64,000 nucleotides of DNA from Marisediminitalea lipolytica (GCF_001758465.1 NZ_MJIC01000016.1:1-64000); one strand, 5' to 3'. Counted from the stretch's first letter, positions 1 through 9,851 are shown. A program made the numbers and translations. Notes: a model not told the origin generated them from the letters alone.

Positions 1-26
1 ATAACAAAACAATCTGTGTAGGCACT
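1..26 (-). repeat. 16S 3'-flanking arm of the pre-rRNA processing stalk
   Basis: These bases follow the 3' end of 16S on the minus strand, in the 16S-23S spacer. They are an inverted copy of 1629-1654 upstream of the 16S 5' end, matching at 24 of 26 positions. In RNA both mismatches become G-U wobble pairs, so the two arms can form an uninterrupted 26-bp helix enclosing the 16S sequence. This is the expected RNase III processing stalk of pre-16S rRNA. Confidence 0.85.
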
Positions 27-52
27 ACATCAAGTCGTCCAACGACTTTACG

Positions 53-1585
<1,533 letters not shown>

Positions 1586-1628
1586 AATATATCGAAATTT
1601 TGAATTGTCGTTGTTGACACTCTTAATG

Positions 1629-1654
1629 AGTGCCCACACAGATTGTCTTGTTAT
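1629..1654 (-). repeat. 16S leader arm of the pre-rRNA processing stalk
   Basis: This is the upstream partner of 1-26. On the minus strand it lies directly after boxA and about 44 bases before the 16S 5' end. Pairing with 1-26 would need only two G-U wobbles, which supports its identity as the leader half of the RNase III stem. Confidence 0.85.
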
Positions 1655-1658
1655 AAAT

Positions 1659-1700
1659 TGTTAAAGAACAGTGCAAAGCGTTGATTTAACTCGACTTTGC
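1659..1700 (-). promoter_or_regulatory. rRNA antitermination site (boxB hairpin and boxA)
   Basis: On the minus strand TGTTCTTTAACA (1659-1670) matches the rrn boxA element bound by NusB/NusE. Just upstream, GCAAAG and CTTTGC (1695-1700 and 1673-1678) can pair as a boxB-like stem with a 16-base loop. Such elements let the Nus complex protect rRNA transcripts from Rho-dependent termination. nusB itself is encoded at 31323-31745 in this window. Confidence 0.8.
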
Positions 1701-1740
1701 GGCTTCAGACTTTTGTGTTTAGCCCCGAAGCGGGATGCGT

Positions 1741-1768
1741 ATATTACGCTTTTCGTTTTCAGTGTCAA
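1741..1768 (-). promoter_or_regulatory. rRNA promoter, proximal of three
   Basis: The minus strand reads TTGACA (1763-1768), 16 bases, then TAATAT (1741-1746). It is followed by a short hairpin CCCG-CTT-CGGG (1723-1734). The TTGACA box, spacer length and placement copy the two promoters upstream. It is the last of the three before boxB/boxA. Confidence 0.75.
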
Positions 1769-1853
1769 CCACTTTTTGAAACTTAATTTCGAAGGGTTGA
1801 AACTTCAAACCACTTCAACTTTGCCTTTCAGACCTCGTTGAAGTGAGGCGCGC

Positions 1854-1881
1854 ATTTTACGCTGTTGGCTTTCAGTGTCAA
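1854..1881 (-). promoter_or_regulatory. rRNA promoter, middle of three
   Basis: The minus strand reads TTGACA (1876-1881), a 16-base spacer and TAAAAT (1854-1859). A GC-rich discriminator (GCGCGCC) follows, as expected for a stringently controlled stable-RNA promoter. The initial transcribed region can fold CCTC-ACTTCAAC-GAGG (1833-1848), the same loop as the distal promoter but with a covarying stem pair. Confidence 0.8.
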
Positions 1882-1992
1882 TGCTTTTTTTGAAGTTTTT
1901 CAAACGTAGCATCTGGCTGGAAGCAGCTTCACATAAGGCTTTCGCGTTATGCCGGTTGAGCCTGTTGGGCGTTCCCCGTTGAAGTGGGGCGC

Positions 1993-2020
1993 ATTATAGA
2001 GAGAAGAGGATTTTGATCAA
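1993..2020 (-). promoter_or_regulatory. rRNA promoter, distal of three
   Basis: The minus strand reads TTGATC (2015-2020), a 16-base spacer and a perfect TATAAT (1993-1998). The discriminator GCGCCCC is typical of ppGpp-responsive rRNA promoters. A CCCC-ACTTCAAC-GGGG hairpin (1974-1989) begins right after it. It starts just downstream of the pssA terminator, so rRNA transcription is insulated from pssA. Confidence 0.8.
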
Positions 2021-2040
2021 GCGTTTTTTGCAAAAAATAC

Positions 2041-2066
2041 AAAAAACGCGACCGTTTGGTCGCGTT
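2041..2066 (-). terminator. Intrinsic terminator of pssA
   Basis: On the minus strand a 9-bp stem AACGCGACC/GGTCGCGTT with loop AAAC (2045-2066) runs into a T tract. It lies 35 bases past the pssA stop codon and before the rRNA promoters. Confidence 0.8.
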
Positions 2067-2100
2067 TTATACAAAAGCGGTAAAAAGCCACTTAAATCGA

Positions 2101-2940
2101 TTATTTTTTGTCTGATTCCAACGGTTCTTCTTTAACTACGTCTTCTGATTGTTCAGTTTTTACGTCTTCTGTTGATTCGGCCGGAGTGAAGTCAGCATCT
2201 TCTAACTGATCGCCTACTACATCACTCAACGTTACTTTATCTACTGTTCTGAATGTATTGATTGGGCCAGCCAGTGCATACAGCGCAAATACAATAAATA
2301 AGACAAGTGCTGGCTCGGTAGCAACGATAATAAAGATAAGCAGGATAATAAGCAGAGCAACAAAAGGTACCTTGCCATTCCAGTTCAGTTCTTTAAAGCT
2401 GTTGTATTTAAAGTTGCTTACCATTAATAAGCCAGATACGCCGGTTATTAACGCTACTACAATGCCTATATCATTACCGTTGATATCGTACTCTACGCCT
2501 AACCATACAAAACCACATACCACTGCGGCAGCAGCCGGACTGGCTAATCCCTGGAAGAAACGTTTATCGGCTATGCCTACTTGTGTATTAAAACGGGCTA
2601 AACGCAGAGCGGCACCCGCTACATATATAAAGGCAGCAAACCAACCCAGCTTACCCAGGTCACTAAGCCCCCAGTTGTAAGCAACCAACGCTGGCGCCAT
2701 ACCAAAGGAAACCATATCAGCCATGGAGTCATACTCAGCACCAAAGTCGCTCTGTGTATTAGTGATACGCGCTACCCTGCCATCAAGACCGTCAAAGATC
2801 ATGGCCACGAACACTGCCACAGCCGCAGCTTCAAAACGCCCATTCATTGAAGACACCACAGCGAAGAACCCAGAAAACAGTCCTGCTGTGGTAAGAAGAT
2901 TTGGCAAAAGGTAAATACCTTTATGTTTACTTTCTGACAT
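2101..2940 (-). CDS. pssA: CDP-diacylglycerol--serine O-phosphatidyltransferase
   Basis: The 279-residue inner-membrane protein makes phosphatidylserine from CDP-diacylglycerol and serine, the first committed step to phosphatidylethanolamine. The CDP-alcohol phosphatidyltransferase signature DG-x2-AR-x8-G-x3-D-x3-D is intact near residues 50-75 (DGRVAR ... GAEYDSMAD). Several hydrophobic segments follow. The last 45 or so residues form an acidic cytoplasmic tail rich in Glu, Asp and Lys. This is the integral-membrane PssA type, not the peripheral phospholipase-D-like enzyme of E. coli. It is monocistronic, with its own terminator, and lies upstream of the rRNA operon on the same strand. Confidence 0.93.
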   Translation of the reverse strand: MSESKHKGIYLLPNLLTTAGLFSGFFAVVSSMNGRFEAAAVAVFVAMIFDGLDGRVARITNTQSDFGAEYDSMADMVSFGMAPALVAYNWGLSDLGKLGWFAAFIYVAGAALRLARFNTQVGIADKRFFQGLASPAAAAVVCGFVWLGVEYDINGNDIGIVVALITGVSGLLMVSNFKYNSFKELNWNGKVPFVALLIILLIFIIVATEPALVLFIVFALYALAGPINTFRTVDKVTLSDVVGDQLEDADFTPAESTEDVKTEQSEDVVKEEPLESDKK

Positions 2941-3240
2941 GTTTTTCTCTATTGCTACAAACGGCTTGTATTATTTCATAATCTCAATGGACATGCTTTC
3001 AGTTTTTAAGTTTCATACTGTTAGCAAATATATCTTCAGAGTGTATACAGCAGATAACCAGTTATGAGATCATATACACAATGCATAGTGTCCTTGAAGT
3101 AAACTCTTACGCAATGAGAGTTTAAGTTTGCCATGTTGAAGCACTTTACACCCTCACAAACTGTCAGTAAATTTTACATTCAAAGTAAAGACACTCGACA
3201 CTCCATGCATAACATATTGATAAATAAAGATTAAATTTTA
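2941..3240. other. Divergent regulatory region between pssA and the PEP-CTERM gene
   Basis: This AT-rich stretch contains no convincing ORF. It should hold the pssA promoter (minus strand), though I could not assign clear -35/-10 boxes. A palindrome TAAACTCT-N9-AGAGTTTA (3100-3124) lies about 120-140 bases upstream of the sigma54 element at 3241. That is the usual place for an enhancer-binding-protein site, so it is a candidate activator site. This last point is inference. Confidence 0.5.
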
Positions 3241-3256
3241 AGGCATGATATTTGCT
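3241..3256 (+). promoter_or_regulatory. Sigma54 (RpoN) -24/-12 promoter of the PEP-CTERM gene
   Basis: The sequence AGGCAT-GATAT-TTGCT has the invariant GG and GC dinucleotides exactly 10 bases apart, and its -12 half (TTGCT) matches the consensus TTGCW. It lies 41 bases before the ATG. In exosortase systems carrying PrsK/PrsR, a histidine kinase and a sigma54-type response regulator, PEP-CTERM genes commonly have such promoters. The PrsT-like gene next door fits that regulatory circuit. Confidence 0.75.
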
Positions 3257-3296
3257 AAAGATTTATCAGCAGGAATGAAAAGTTTTAGAGGTAGTA

Positions 3297-4097
3297 ATGA
3301 AGTTAATTAATAAAGCGATTCTTGTAGGCTTGCTACTAGGCTCGAGCGCACAATTTGCAAATGCAACAGGCACAACTTGGGATTTTACGGATAAAAGTTC
3401 AAATACAGATTTTACATCCACTGACGGTAATTATAGTTTTCATGATAATACCATTGATCGCGGCAATGTTTTCAAATTAAGCAAAGACGGTGTCAACCTA
3501 GAGATAAGAGCCTTCGCTAACACGGGTAGTGGCGGTACAATCGAGGAGGCTAATGTCAGCCATGCAGATTTGGGATTATTGAATTATAACGCTAATTACA
3601 ATCCGGAAACTAATTCCGGTGATAGCCACGCGATTGATAATAAAGGCGGACAAGTTTTCGATATGCTCTATTTTGAGTTCTCGGAAATGGTTAGCATAAC
3701 GAATATTAATTTGGGTTGGAAAGGCGACGACTCAGACATTGCTGTTGCTGCATTCAATGATATTAGTTGGTTCAGTTCACTAGATGACACAACTTGGGGT
3801 GACGTGGCGCACAATGCTGCATGGAAGGGCACATTCTTCAATTTAACTAATTATGATTTAACATCTAATATTAATAATGTTGAGGCAAAGTATTGGTTAA
3901 TAGGTGCCTACAACCAAGTTTTTGATGGTGCCAGTTGGACTGAAGATAACGATAGCGTAAAAATCGCTTCACTGACAACTCATAAAGCAGTCCCTGAAGA
4001 CCCAAATACTACGCCGGTAGATGCGCCTTCTACGATTGCAATGATGTCTTTAGCCTTGGGCGGCCTGCTTGTTCGTCGTCGCAAAGCAATGAAATAA
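3297..4097 (+). CDS. PEP-CTERM-type exosortase-dependent surface protein
   Basis: The 266-residue secreted protein begins with a signal peptide (about 1-23, ending ANA). The body is Asn/Asp/Ser/Thr-rich, has no enzyme motif I recognise, and is expected to be mostly beta-structured. The C-terminus (241-266) is a sorting signal: a short DAPST motif, a hydrophobic helix and the basic cluster RRRK. The canonical VPEP is replaced by VDAP, a variant I associate with some marine gammaproteobacteria. It should be cleaved and anchored or released by an exosortase encoded elsewhere. A Shine-Dalgarno-like AGAGG precedes the ATG. It is transcribed from the sigma54 promoter at 3241 and followed by a strong terminator, so it is probably monocistronic. 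Confidence 0.8.
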   Translation: MKLINKAILVGLLLGSSAQFANATGTTWDFTDKSSNTDFTSTDGNYSFHDNTIDRGNVFKLSKDGVNLEIRAFANTGSGGTIEEANVSHADLGLLNYNANYNPETNSGDSHAIDNKGGQVFDMLYFEFSEMVSITNINLGWKGDDSDIAVAAFNDISWFSSLDDTTWGDVAHNAAWKGTFFNLTNYDLTSNINNVEAKYWLIGAYNQVFDGASWTEDNDSVKIASLTTHKAVPEDPNTTPVDAPSTIAMMSLALGGLLVRRRKAMK

Positions 4098-4117
4098 CAT
4101 CTGGCTATTAAACATTG

Positions 4118-4146
4118 AAAAAGCCCCTTTTTAGGGGCTTTTTTAT
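4118..4146 (+). terminator. Intrinsic terminator of the PEP-CTERM gene
   Basis: AAAAGCCCC and GGGGCTTTT pair around a TTTTTA loop and are followed by a T run. It separates the PEP-CTERM gene from the prsT-like gene. Confidence 0.85.
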
Positions 4147-4147
4147 T

Positions 4148-4169
4148 ATGACATGCCAATTTATGTCAT
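4148..4169. promoter_or_regulatory. Inverted repeat upstream of the prsT-like gene, possible operator
   Basis: ATGACAT (4148-4154) and ATGTCAT (4163-4169) form perfect 7-base arms around an 8-base centre, between the preceding terminator and the GTG start at 4217. Position and symmetry suggest a binding site for a dimeric regulator, but no regulator can be named. Confidence 0.35.
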
Positions 4170-4216
4170 TCTCAGTTAGACTGTTTATTAGTTATTGATT
4201 TGAAAAGAGTCGACGT

Positions 4217-7006
4217 GTGAAATCTCTTAAATTACTGTTATTTACTGCAGCGCTTAGTCTTCCTTCCTATGCCCAGACCGTGGCAGATTTTTACGAAAAA
4301 GCACTCGATGCTTTCAAGGAAGAGAAAATCCAGGACAGTTACATATACACCAAAAACGCATTGCAGCAGGATCCTGACCATTTACCCTCCAAGCTATTAA
4401 TGGGAAGAATTCTGCTAATGGATGGTTTTATTCCTGATTCAATTGACGAGTTCGAAGAGGCGTTGTTGGGAGGTGCAGATAAAAACCTGGTTCTGCCATT
4501 TCTTGCACAGGCTTATTTGTTATCTGGTTTGTATCATAAAGTCGTTGATTTATATACCGAACCGGGTCTCACCGAAGAAGTGCGTCTAAACCTGCTATTG
4601 GTATCCAGTGAAGCGAAAGTAAGACAAGGTAAGATTGAAGATTCAATTAAACTTCTGGAGTCGAATCTGTCTAAATACGCTAACAAAGCGTCGCTCTATT
4701 CTACTCTTGCGTCACGCTATATTTCCGTTGATGACCTGAGCAATGCCGAAGCCTATCTGATAAAAGCACTGACGATTGGCAAGCAATCACCGGCTATTTT
4801 GTACACCCGGGGCCGTTTAGAAGAAGCTAAAGGTAACAAAGCAAAAGCGCTCGAAATTTTCGAAAAGGTTGATCAGCAAGACCCTGACAACCCGACTTAT
4901 ATGCGCACTCTGGCAACAACCTATGCCGAAATGGAAGAGTTTGACCGGGCTAATGACATTGTTGCTAAAATTGAATTACAAACGCCTGGTGATGTTCAGA
5001 ATAAGCTGCTTAAAGCGCGTATCCTGGCTTTAACTAATCAACAGTTTGAAGCCGATAAAATCCTCCAGGAGCTTACCAATGAGTTCAGTCTGTTAACTGA
5101 ACAACAACGCAATGAGCGTATCCAGTTAAGTTTGATAACCGGCATTGTCGGTTACATCAACAAGAGCTATGACCTGGCTTCGACGGAACTGGCTCGCTAC
5201 CTCTCCGAGCGTAAACCCACAGTAGAAATTATCGGCATGCTCGCTGACTCGCTGTTGCGTTTGGGCTATTACAAAGATGCAGTTAAAATCCTTGAAAAAC
5301 ATCAGGATATTATACTAAACAATATCGAGGTTGCAGCATTAACCTGCGAGCTTTATATCGCTATTAACAGAAGTTTTAAATGTGAAGCGTTAGTTCCTAA
5401 ACTTGACATGCGCTATCCGGGCCACACCGATGTAACGCTTATTAAGACCAAGCTGCTAATGGACCGAGGCCAATATACCGAAGCTTATGACTATCTAACT
5501 TCAGCCACTACTGATTCCGCACGTTTAGATGTTACCAAACTAAAGATTTTGCTTTTGGCAAACCTGGGCAACTTTACCGATGCTTATGAACAGGCAGGTA
5601 AGTTACTTGATGAAGACCCTGACAACATCGGCTACCAGGTTATTTATGCCGATATTGCCGTGCGTTTAAACCGTTTAGATACCGCCACGGCATATGTTAA
5701 TAAAATCATTAAGGTTGATCCCAAAAATGTCGGCGCATTAGTAACAAAAGCGCGTATTCAATTTGCCCAGGAAGAGCCTCAACCCGCTATTATTACGCTC
5801 GATTCTATATTACAGGAAGATAAAAGAAACGTTTCTGCGCTGCTATTGTCAGCGCAAATTCATGCCAGTGAAAGAGAATACGAACAAGCAATCAATCAGT
5901 TGCTTACGGCGAAAGAGCTAAGCAACAACTCAGTTAAGCCCCGCCAATTACTGGTTAGCGTTTACCGCGAACAACGTGATTGGGAGGGCGCTTTAGCCGA
6001 GATAAACCAATTGTTGAGTATCAGACGCCTATCTACGGATTATCTTATTCAGAAGGCAGAAATTCTCATCAGCATGAACCGGGAGAAAGAAGCCCGCTCA
6101 CAATTAGGCGCGGTGTTTGGGCAGTGGGCAGAAGAGCCCTACAAACTCTCGGCGCTAAGCAAACTGCAAATGCGCGCAAACGATTACGAAGGGGCTGAAA
6201 AGTCGCTTTTGGCCGCCATCGAGAAAGTCCCTAATCAACCGACTTTCCGGCTGGAGTATATTGATTTACTCATTAATCAAAAAGCCCTGGATAAAGCTAA
6301 AGGTGAAATTAAAACATTTATCAGCTTATTCGGTAAAACCGCTAACAGCGAGATGCTGGAAGGTGATTTTGCATTTGCCAAAGGCAACAGAAAAGCAGCC
6401 TTCGCTCACTATTTAGCCTCGAGTAAACTTGATGGTAATTTCCAACGACCCATACTGAAAATGTACCAGTTGGTAAAAGAAGGACAACCTCTTGATGCAT
6501 TCTTAAAGCATATTCATTCGCTGCTGGCTAATGACGGAGATAATCATTTAGCCCGTCACCTACTTGCTGATACTTTGTTTAGTAACGGTCAGTACGCCGA
6601 GGCCATTGAACAATACAATATGTTGCTGGAAGTGGATGATTTACCCAGAAAATCCTATATCTATAATAACCTCGCCATTATTTATAAAGATCGTGATGTT
6701 GAACAAGCAATTAAATACAGCGACTTAGCACTTGATTTGACGCCTGACTCGGCTGCAATTCTAGATACAAAAGGCTGGTTATTAACGCTAAATGGTGATT
6801 ACCAACAAGGTCTTGCGTTACTGCGAGAGGCGTATACGCTTAACTCTTCCGATCCTTCAACCCATTACCATATTGCCTACAATTTAAATGCGACGGGTAA
6901 ACGGGATGAAGCCTATACGATACTGAGTTCTAACAACACACTGACTAAAGATTTTACTGAGTTAGAAAAAGCTAAAGCGCTTTACCAGTCGTTAGAAGAC
7001 AGATAA
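4217..7006 (+). CDS. prsT: PrsT-like TPR-repeat protein of the PEP-CTERM/exosortase system
   Basis: The 929-residue protein has a signal peptide (about 1-19, SYA-Q) followed almost entirely by tetratricopeptide-like helical repeats (for example near residues 27-60, 190-260 and 790-900). Length and repeat organisation fit PrsT, a family found with the PrsK/PrsR kinase-regulator pair and exosortase. PrsT proteins are usually described as lipoproteins. Here I see no lipobox cysteine, so a periplasmic soluble form is predicted. The start is GTG at 4217, because no in-frame ATG lies close upstream and the signal peptide begins at once. Adjacency to a PEP-CTERM gene supports the call. An unrelated TPR scaffold remains possible. 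Confidence 0.75.
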   Translation: MKSLKLLLFTAALSLPSYAQTVADFYEKALDAFKEEKIQDSYIYTKNALQQDPDHLPSKLLMGRILLMDGFIPDSIDEFEEALLGGADKNLVLPFLAQAYLLSGLYHKVVDLYTEPGLTEEVRLNLLLVSSEAKVRQGKIEDSIKLLESNLSKYANKASLYSTLASRYISVDDLSNAEAYLIKALTIGKQSPAILYTRGRLEEAKGNKAKALEIFEKVDQQDPDNPTYMRTLATTYAEMEEFDRANDIVAKIELQTPGDVQNKLLKARILALTNQQFEADKILQELTNEFSLLTEQQRNERIQLSLITGIVGYINKSYDLASTELARYLSERKPTVEIIGMLADSLLRLGYYKDAVKILEKHQDIILNNIEVAALTCELYIAINRSFKCEALVPKLDMRYPGHTDVTLIKTKLLMDRGQYTEAYDYLTSATTDSARLDVTKLKILLLANLGNFTDAYEQAGKLLDEDPDNIGYQVIYADIAVRLNRLDTATAYVNKIIKVDPKNVGALVTKARIQFAQEEPQPAIITLDSILQEDKRNVSALLLSAQIHASEREYEQAINQLLTAKELSNNSVKPRQLLVSVYREQRDWEGALAEINQLLSIRRLSTDYLIQKAEILISMNREKEARSQLGAVFGQWAEEPYKLSALSKLQMRANDYEGAEKSLLAAIEKVPNQPTFRLEYIDLLINQKALDKAKGEIKTFISLFGKTANSEMLEGDFAFAKGNRKAAFAHYLASSKLDGNFQRPILKMYQLVKEGQPLDAFLKHIHSLLANDGDNHLARHLLADTLFSNGQYAEAIEQYNMLLEVDDLPRKSYIYNNLAIIYKDRDVEQAIKYSDLALDLTPDSAAILDTKGWLLTLNGDYQQGLALLREAYTLNSSDPSTHYHIAYNLNATGKRDEAYTILSSNNTLTKDFTELEKAKALYQSLEDR

Positions 7007-7022
7007 TTCAAATTTCAGACAT

Positions 7023-7060
7023 AAAAAAACGGCTGGCACCAAAGGTACCAGCCGTTTTTT
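7023..7060. terminator. Bidirectional terminator between prsT and clpB
   Basis: CGGCTGG-C-ACC and GGT-A-CCAGCCG pair around AAA, flanked by an A run on the left and a T run on the right. It therefore serves both convergent genes. Confidence 0.88.
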
Positions 7061-7066
7061 TTGGAT

Positions 7067-9637
7067 TTACAAAATCACTAACTGCTCGCCATCCACATCA
7101 ATACGAATAGTCGATTCAGGCAGTATCTCACCTGCTAACAGTTGTTGTGCCAGTGGGTTTTCTACCTGTGTCTGGATAGCCCGCTTGAGTGGTCTTGCAC
7201 CAAACACCGGATCGAATCCCGCATCGGCCAGTTTGTCCATTGCTGCGGCAGAAAGTTCCAGTTTATAACCTTTGTCAGCCAGGCGAGCCCGTAATGCTGC
7301 CAACTGAATTTTCGCAATCGATTTGATTTGCTCTTTACCCAGTGGATGGAATACCACAATGTCATCAACCCGGTTAATAAACTCAGGGCGGAAATGCTGG
7401 CCTACTACGTTCATCACCATGGATTTCATTTCGTCATACTGACTTTCCTGATGCTTATCCTGAATGATGTCGGAACCTAAGTTCGACGTCATAATCACCA
7501 CCGTATTTTTAAAATCGACAGTGCGACCCTGACCGTCAGTTAAACGACCATCGTCCAGTACCTGCAGCAGTATGTTGAACACATCCGGATGGGCTTTTTC
7601 TACCTCGTCCAACAGGATAACCGAGTAAGGTTTACGGCGAACCGCTTCGGTTAAATAACCGCCCTCTTCGTATCCAACATAGCCGGGAGGAGCACCGACT
7701 AACCGTGCCACGCTGTGTTTTTCCATGAACTCCGACATATCGATGCGGATCATGGCTTCTTCGGTATCAAACATAAAGCCAGCCAGTGATTTACACAGCT
7801 CGGTTTTACCTACACCAGTTGGCCCTAAAAACAGGAATGAGCCAATCGGCCGGTTCGGATCAGCCAGCCCTGCCCGAGAACGGCGAATCGCGTTAGAGAC
7901 CGCATTCACCGCCTCTTGCTGACCAACAACGCGCTTGTGTAACACCTCTTCCATGCGCAGTAATTTGTCCCGTTCACCCTCCAGCATTTTGGCTACCGGA
8001 ATACCTGTCCAACGAGATAACACGTCAGCAATCTCAGCATCAGTTACTCTGTTTTTCATTAGCAGAGTTTCTTTATTCTCGTTTTCGGCGGCTTTTTCCA
8101 ACTTCATTTCAAGCTCAGGGATACGGCCATACTGTAACTCTGACATCCGGTTGAGATCAGACGCACGACGAGCAATCTCTAAATCCAGCTTGGCTTGTTC
8201 CAGCTCAGACTTGATGGTTTGCGTGCCCTGCATGGCGTCTTTCTCTTCTTTCCAGATTTTCTCCAGTTCACCGTACTTGATTTCAGCCTGCTCCCGCTCG
8301 AGCTCAATCATCTCTAAGCGCTTATGACTGGCGTCATCGGTTTCTTTTGCCAGCGCCTGCTCTTCCAGCTTAAGCTGAATGATACGTCGCTCAAGGCGAT
8401 CCATTTCTTCCGGCTTAGAATCAATTTGTAAACGAATGCTGGATGCTGCTTCATCAATCAAATCTATCGCTTTATCCGGTAACTGGCGGTCACTAATGTA
8501 ACGATGCGACAGCGTGGCTGCGGCCACAATCGCCGGGTCAGTAATATCAACCGAGTGATGCAGCTCGTAGCGCTCTTTTAGACCACGCAAAATCGCAATG
8601 GTATCTTCTACACTGGGTTCATCCACCAGTACTTTCTGGAAACGACGTTCGAGAGCCGCATCTTTTTCGATGTACTGACGATATTCATCCAGCGTAGTAG
8701 CGCCTACACAGTGCAATTCGCCTCGAGCCAGCGCAGGTTTGAGCATATTACCGGCATCCATGGCACCATCGGATTTACCCGCGCCAACCATGGTGTGTAA
8801 TTCGTCGATAAACAGAATCACCCGGCCTTCTTCTTTCGCCAGTTCATTCAATACCGCTTTTAAGCGCTCTTCAAACTCGCCGCGATATTTAGCGCCTGCC
8901 ACCAGCGCGCCCATATCCAGAGATAAGACACGCTTGTCTTTTAAACCTTCGGGCACTTCACCATTGATAATTCGTTGAGCTAAGCCTTCAACGATGGCAG
9001 TTTTACCCACACCCGGCTCACCAATCAGCACCGGATTGTTTTTAGTCCGACGTTGCAATACCTGCACCGTACGACGAATTTCATCATCACGACCGATAAC
9101 CGGATCCAATTTACCCTGCTCCGCACGCTCGGTGAGATCAGTGGTATATTTCTCCAGTGCCTGACGCACATCTTCGGCATTCGGGTCGGTGACTTTTTGT
9201 CCGCCGCGCATGTCATCAATGGCTTTCTCGATGGCTTCTTTGGTTATACCGAGTTCGCGGAAAATATCACCTAAGCGACCTTTATCCTGAATGCCGGCTA
9301 ATACAAATATTTCTGAAGTGATGTAATCATCTTTACGCTGCTGGGCGATTTTGTCGCACAAATTAAGTAAAACAACACTGTCTTTACCCAGTTGCACATC
9401 ACCGCCAATACCTTCAACCCTTGGCAGACGTTCAATCGCCTGAGCCAAAGCCGAACGCAGCGCATTTACATTTACGCCAGCCTGATCCAGCATGGAGCGA
9501 ACAGTACCGCCCTGCTGGTTGAGTAATGCTGTCATCAAATGCACGGGCTCGATAAACTGATGATCTCTGCCCAAAGCAAGAGACTGCGCATCTGAGATCG
9601 CAATCTGGAACTTGCTGGTAAATCTATCTAAACGCAT
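7067..9637 (-). CDS. clpB: ATP-dependent disaggregase ClpB
   Basis: ClpB threads aggregated proteins through its hexameric pore together with DnaK. The 856-residue protein has the N-terminal Clp repeats, the first AAA+ module (Walker A GEPGVGKT), the long coiled-coil M domain (about 410-520) and the second AAA+ module (Walker A GPTGVGKT). I place the start at the ATG ending at 9637 (MRLDRFT). It aligns with known ClpB N-termini and has AGAGG six bases upstream. The open frame extends to 9703, but that extension overlaps the -35 box of the heat-shock promoter. The gene is monocistronic, with a shared terminator at its 3' end. Confidence 0.97.
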   Translation of the reverse strand: MRLDRFTSKFQIAISDAQSLALGRDHQFIEPVHLMTALLNQQGGTVRSMLDQAGVNVNALRSALAQAIERLPRVEGIGGDVQLGKDSVVLLNLCDKIAQQRKDDYITSEIFVLAGIQDKGRLGDIFRELGITKEAIEKAIDDMRGGQKVTDPNAEDVRQALEKYTTDLTERAEQGKLDPVIGRDDEIRRTVQVLQRRTKNNPVLIGEPGVGKTAIVEGLAQRIINGEVPEGLKDKRVLSLDMGALVAGAKYRGEFEERLKAVLNELAKEEGRVILFIDELHTMVGAGKSDGAMDAGNMLKPALARGELHCVGATTLDEYRQYIEKDAALERRFQKVLVDEPSVEDTIAILRGLKERYELHHSVDITDPAIVAAATLSHRYISDRQLPDKAIDLIDEAASSIRLQIDSKPEEMDRLERRIIQLKLEEQALAKETDDASHKRLEMIELEREQAEIKYGELEKIWKEEKDAMQGTQTIKSELEQAKLDLEIARRASDLNRMSELQYGRIPELEMKLEKAAENENKETLLMKNRVTDAEIADVLSRWTGIPVAKMLEGERDKLLRMEEVLHKRVVGQQEAVNAVSNAIRRSRAGLADPNRPIGSFLFLGPTGVGKTELCKSLAGFMFDTEEAMIRIDMSEFMEKHSVARLVGAPPGYVGYEEGGYLTEAVRRKPYSVILLDEVEKAHPDVFNILLQVLDDGRLTDGQGRTVDFKNTVVIMTSNLGSDIIQDKHQESQYDEMKSMVMNVVGQHFRPEFINRVDDIVVFHPLGKEQIKSIAKIQLAALRARLADKGYKLELSAAAMDKLADAGFDPVFGARPLKRAIQTQVENPLAQQLLAGEILPESTIRIDVDGEQLVIL

Positions 9638-9674
9638 GGAAACCTCTTTTAACCGTGCTAATACCCTTGCACTC

Positions 9675-9704
9675 TTTATGGGTATGAATAAATTGGGATT
9701 CAAG
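9675..9704 (-). promoter_or_regulatory. Sigma32 heat-shock promoter of clpB
   Basis: The minus strand shows CTTGAAT, 14 bases, then ACCCATAAA, close to the RpoH consensus CTTGAAA-N13-14-CCCCATNT. Transcription would begin about 30 bases before the chosen ATG at 9637. Confidence 0.75.
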
Positions 9705-9804
9705 TAACCAGCACAAAAATCACACGATAAAAATGCACTTTATTGCTTAAGATCAGCTTGTTAGCCAGTTTAAAATATGCCTCAAATTTTGAATTTTAAA
9801 TTGG

Positions 9805-9836
9805 AAAATCAGCCACCTGCGACGAAAGGTGGCTGA
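9805..9836 (-). terminator. Terminator of the M28 peptidase gene
   Basis: On the minus strand TCAGCCACCT and AGGTGGCTGA form a perfect 10-bp stem with an 8-base loop, followed by TTTT. It lies just past the stop codon at 9852. Confidence 0.75.
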
Positions 9837-9851
9837 GAAAAGACATTCGTA

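Noticed and set aside
7162..9274. Several 60-130 codon ORFs opposite or out of frame with clpB
   Set aside because: They are shadows of a strongly conserved coding sequence and lack ribosome sites.
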